Positions 35,201-37,184 of a DNA stretch of 37,184 nt are shown one piece after another (within the stretch, counting starts at the first letter, position 1; the number at the start of each line of letters is the position of its first letter). Made by a program: the position numbers and the translations under genes. The notes beneath the pieces were generated by a model, which ran no database searches, was not told the DNA's origin, and worked only from the letters and a program-made list of their open reading frames with translations. Origin of the DNA: Leptospiraceae bacterium (lineage in GTDB: Bacteria > Spirochaetota > Leptospiria > Leptospirales > Leptospiraceae); contig JAGOHK010000043.1 of assembly GCA_017996175.1 (NCBI GenBank), forward strand, positions 1-37,184, in the 5' to 3' direction.

Positions 35201-37184
35201 AACGATCTTTGAATCTAAAGTATTCACTCCCAAGGATTTCAAAAATTCTTCTTTAATTTCAGTTTCATTTTCTATAGAATTTATCCACTCCAAAATCCAA
35301 TCAGGTAATTGCTCTTCTTTAATCCCATATACTGTTGGATAAATAAATTTTGATGGTTCCCAATTCTTTAGAACACCAGTGCTTGATAAATTTGAAAATC
35401 CGGATTTATATATTCTCTCATTGGGTTTATCATTAAAATATTGAGTTCCAACGAATTTAATGTTAGCTTTTTTTTTATCTTGACTCCAAGCTAAATAAAG
35501 ATCGAAGAATAATTCTTTTTGAGCATCGAAGTCATCACAAAGTTCATATTTAACAGGAACACAAATAAATGTATCATCAATAAAAGTCGGTTCAACCAAG
35601 ACATGAAATGTATTTTCAATTTGAAACACTTTTTGTTCTGCTCCTATTTTTAATAACTTCCCTAATTCAAAAAAGTAAGAAGGAATAATATTATTTTTAT
35701 TTAAATATTTTTTTTCAGTTAAATAATAATATGCATCTCTAGACTCTATATATATGTTTTCTTTGAATTGAAATTTAGTTAATGAATCAGCATTCTTAAT
35801 GTTCTTCGCATAAAGACAAAGAAAAGCTAATTGATATGGACTTTCTAAAAGTTTATAAGACTTTTCTAATTCGGAGTATATTAAATCTTTTCTTAGTTCT
35901 TTATTTACATTGAATAAGAAATCGATTTTATATTTTCCTAAGAAATTTAATTTCTGAACAATGTTATCGAGAATACTCGCATTACTATATTCAATTGGTA
36001 ATATTTTATCAAGATTTAAAACATATGGCTGACTTTCTCCTGTAAAAGAAAAAGTTACATCATTATTTATAGAAATATCTTCGATAGAATATACCTTATC
36101 ATCTGATTTTATTTTTACCTTTTTGCGAAAAATTTCTAATTCATTTTTTTCCTCTGCGTCTTTAAATAGATAATATGCTAAATCAAGGACACGTACCACC
36201 AAAGAATCTTCTTGGTAATCTTTACTCAGGTCTATCTGAATATCCTCTTCGAAAATCTTTTTTAAATACTCAATTTTATTCTCTAAAGAAATTTCTTTAC
36301 TAACAACTAAATTGATTAAATCATTTGAAAAGTATCTATCAAGCAATAGAGTTGTAATCTCATTCTGATCGTATATACCATCCCTTATTTTTATTGAAGA
36401 TAAAATTTCTTCGGGTAAGGCGTATACTTCCCGGATACTACACTTCGAAATATAGTTTTGAATTTCTGTCAGTTCAGAGCTATATTGAATTATTTCGGTT
36501 GTCTTCTTTTTTATAAGATACCTTTCATTATTCTTAGAAATTACAATATGTTTAAAAGCCGAGTCTCTATTTTGCTCAATAAATTGAATTAATAGGTTTA
36601 ATTCTTCGCTAACAAATTCTAGTTCATTCATCTTTTCAAAAATTACATCTATGCTATCTCCTTTTGTGGAAAAAGGAGACTGTTCCATAAATTCTAAAAT
36701 ATTCTTATGAGGTAATTCGAGTTCTCGAATCTTTGAAATGATATTAGTCAACAATTCATAGTTTTTGACTATTTTTAATTCCTTGTTATAGAAAACAGAA
36801 TCATTTCCTTGAAAGCCATTTTCTTTATTTACATAGATATAATCCTTATCATTCAGAATTTGATTTCCTGGTTTTAATTTAAAGCACTCAACTACTGAAG
36901 TGTAAAAATTGGTTATATCTTTTTCGTTGAGCAAACCTTTTGTGATTTCTTCCCAATAGGGACGAATTATGCTACTATATATTTCTTCTTTTTTAATAAG
37001 ATACTTACTAATGCTTGGAATAAACTCTTCCGTTTTAATCTTATAAGGAGTTAACCAGCTATCCTGTCCCGCATCTGGATGGACTAACATCCCAACCTCA
37101 GTTACTTCATTTTTATTGTTAGAAAAGAGTCTTAATTTTTTAAGTCTCTCGTCTCCAATTCCGACAAATTTTGTTTCAGAGTTA
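32264..37184 (-). CDS. giant dual-GHKL ATPase / histidine-kinase-like protein (5' end missing)
   Basis: Numbered from the ATG at 37090, the protein has 1608 residues. The frame stays open another 31 codons to the window edge (with coding-like NSETKFVGIGDERLKKLRLF), so the true start may lie outside. Residues 1-900 are an unrecognised helical and mixed region. A first GHKL ATPase of Hsp90/MORC type follows at about 930-1150 (AIAELVKNTFDADA, DNGVGM, GEKGIGRFAAQKLG). A C-terminal histidine kinase part comes last: H-box FTHELKGSVSAL near 1387, N-box LNLYSNSRKAL near 1500, DNGDGI near 1537, F-box IFEPFVS and SSGLGLYII near 1565. No membrane span is seen, so it probably senses something in the cytoplasm. 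It is directly followed by the receiver gene. Large GHKL proteins with sensor regions are common in phage-defence islands. Confidence 0.8.
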   Translation of the reverse strand, partial: NSETKFVGIGDERLKKLRLFSNNKNEVTEVGMLVHPDAGQDSWLTPYKIKTEEFIPSISKYLIKKEEIYSSIIRPYWEEITKGLLNEKDITNFYTSVVECFKLKPGNQILNDKDYIYVNKENGFQGNDSVFYNKELKIVKNYELLTNIISKIRELELPHKNILEFMEQSPFSTKGDSIDVIFEKMNELEFVSEELNLLIQFIEQNRDSAFKHIVISKNNERYLIKKKTTEIIQYSSELTEIQNYISKCSIREVYALPEEILSSIKIRDGIYDQNEITTLLLDRYFSNDLINLVVSKEISLENKIEYLKKIFEEDIQIDLSKDYQEDSLVVRVLDLAYYLFKDAEEKNELEIFRKKVKIKSDDKVYSIEDISINNDVTFSFTGESQPYVLNLDKILPIEYSNASILDNIVQKLNFLGKYKIDFLFNVNKELRKDLIYSELEKSYKLLESPYQLAFLCLYAKNIKNADSLTKFQFKENIYIESRDAYYYLTEKKYLNKNNIIPSYFFELGKLLKIGAEQKVFQIENTFHVLVEPTFIDDTFICVPVKYELCDDFDAQKELFFDLYLAWSQDKKKANIKFVGTQYFNDKPNERIYKSGFSNLSSTGVLKNWEPSKFIYPTVYGIKEEQLPDWILEWINSIENETEIKEEFLKSLGVNTLDSKIVQLRKYLQSGEGEISKENIGSLHNYYSGIYNYTTLWLEKEKITIASENLERLNWLKEIYKRVEYNESYAVPIIIENEEKKFNIEFNVFEKGLKYIAWEGKIDDPIFIRDNISITSLDIMSLKNNYIFLDGNILPNDPLVSDGIKKISQLLSIKLDKEFIQNNYKEFNRKYYLEWKKRMTSPITITAYEIEEDIPYAIYLNDQVIKIIFDGIIAVEDDIIVFSKKFDFYSEDIKKFIKQSNFDTKAFELLEMSKKEFPDETVEIRTALIKEASNPKPNIAEINNLAIRLRDLSSDSRFTVDSGIITKLGEELVAKPQTAIAELVKNTFDADATLCKVIFKNLGSNEASIIIEDNGVGMTREQLVQGFMRISTKEKVVNPYSSKFKRKRAGEKGIGRFAAQKLGHKLTIITQTESSNTAWKLIIDWKMYEESQDLSSISNPLVTVEKQIPKGTIILIEELKEAWTDGEIRQLYHYIYSIQSPYKIQDLVEGDPGFNTVFIVKEQNEEKVIADEESEIYSFALAEIEGKIDEQGFGSIYVKSKRLNIDEIITIYRQKDLPFNIVNEIHFKVYYFMYINEYIPRVVLNSIKEFGRQNGGIRLYRNGFRVLPYGEKGDDWLGLDESSSKRTVKLPHANMNFIGYVSITDIENKIFKETSSREGLIQTEGYSELKTLLYKSLIRVASKVLEIRGLDSFDVIPEKVLEIKTFLEESKTNGLDANLLMEKIKELEETIEQLAETTDEKRLLRILAGIGLVMGEFTHELKGSVSALRSNSQLIEENIQNSNKIKELVELFKLNIQGLETYFEYIDDAFSNNKKKELKEINLLGEVHKFVKILKNESEKHGIEILMDHIETKWYKTCLMHPSDWSSIFLNLYSNSRKALKRAGVMPGRIKINLFLEDTYIIFEFHDNGDGITDSIRDRIFEPFVSIAGEGETEEERSSGLGLYIIKEILNSYNGKISISKPEENYKTCFKIQIPRGEKK

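Overview
The window is AT-rich bacterial DNA, probably from a spirochaete of the Leptospira clade. That assignment rests on loose, spirochaete-like lipoprotein signals, the general look of the 23S rRNA tail, and a very low-GC coding style. It is a moderate-confidence inference; no complete marker gene is present. The content is accessory: paralogous secreted proteases, lipoproteins, an IS edge, an IS relic, broken rRNA genes, a toxin/immunity pair and a signalling operon. No tRNA, 16S rRNA or CRISPR array was seen.

Left edge (1-832): the first bases of an IS5-type transposase run off the window. The IS end lies near 122 and appears to have cut a gene whose 3' end survives at 123-275. A small hypothetical gene follows.

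CHAT region (932-21916), almost all on the minus strand. Three large proteins carry an N-terminal signal sequence, TPR repeats and a C-terminal caspase-like CHAT domain with an intact His/Cys pair. The second heads a tightly packed seven-gene operon (16400 to 4816): TPR-CHAT, a DUF4384-like protein, an M48-like metallopeptidase, a lipoprotein, an ECF-type sigma factor, a single-span anti-sigma-like protein, and an M48 peptidase lipoprotein with TPR-like sequence. Most junctions overlap by 4 bases or are separated by 1. I infer an envelope-stress or envelope-damage circuit in which exported proteases could act on the outer part of the anti-sigma protein and free the sigma factor. The last gene of the operon runs out of frame into the 46-residue tail of a lost fourth CHAT gene.

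Middle (22181-26357): small ORFs with hairpins, a hypothetical protein, a three-gene operon of two paralogous unknowns plus an HExxH protein, and another hypothetical gene.

rRNA and relic region (26408-27612), minus strand: the C-terminal relic of an IS66-type transposase, a decayed 5S-like copy, a terminator, an apparently intact 5S gene, and only the last ~400 bases of a 23S gene. The 23S fragment loses similarity just before a structured 120-base repeat.

Right part (27624-37184): a DUF1016-N/thermonuclease fusion, a long inverted-repeat element, a probable membrane-anchored polymorphic toxin with an overlapping immunity gene, and a three-gene operon. That operon encodes a giant protein with two GHKL ATPase modules (the second of histidine-kinase type), a receiver-domain protein with all key residues, and an unknown protein. 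It looks like a phosphorelay-style conflict or defence system. Its first gene continues past the right edge.
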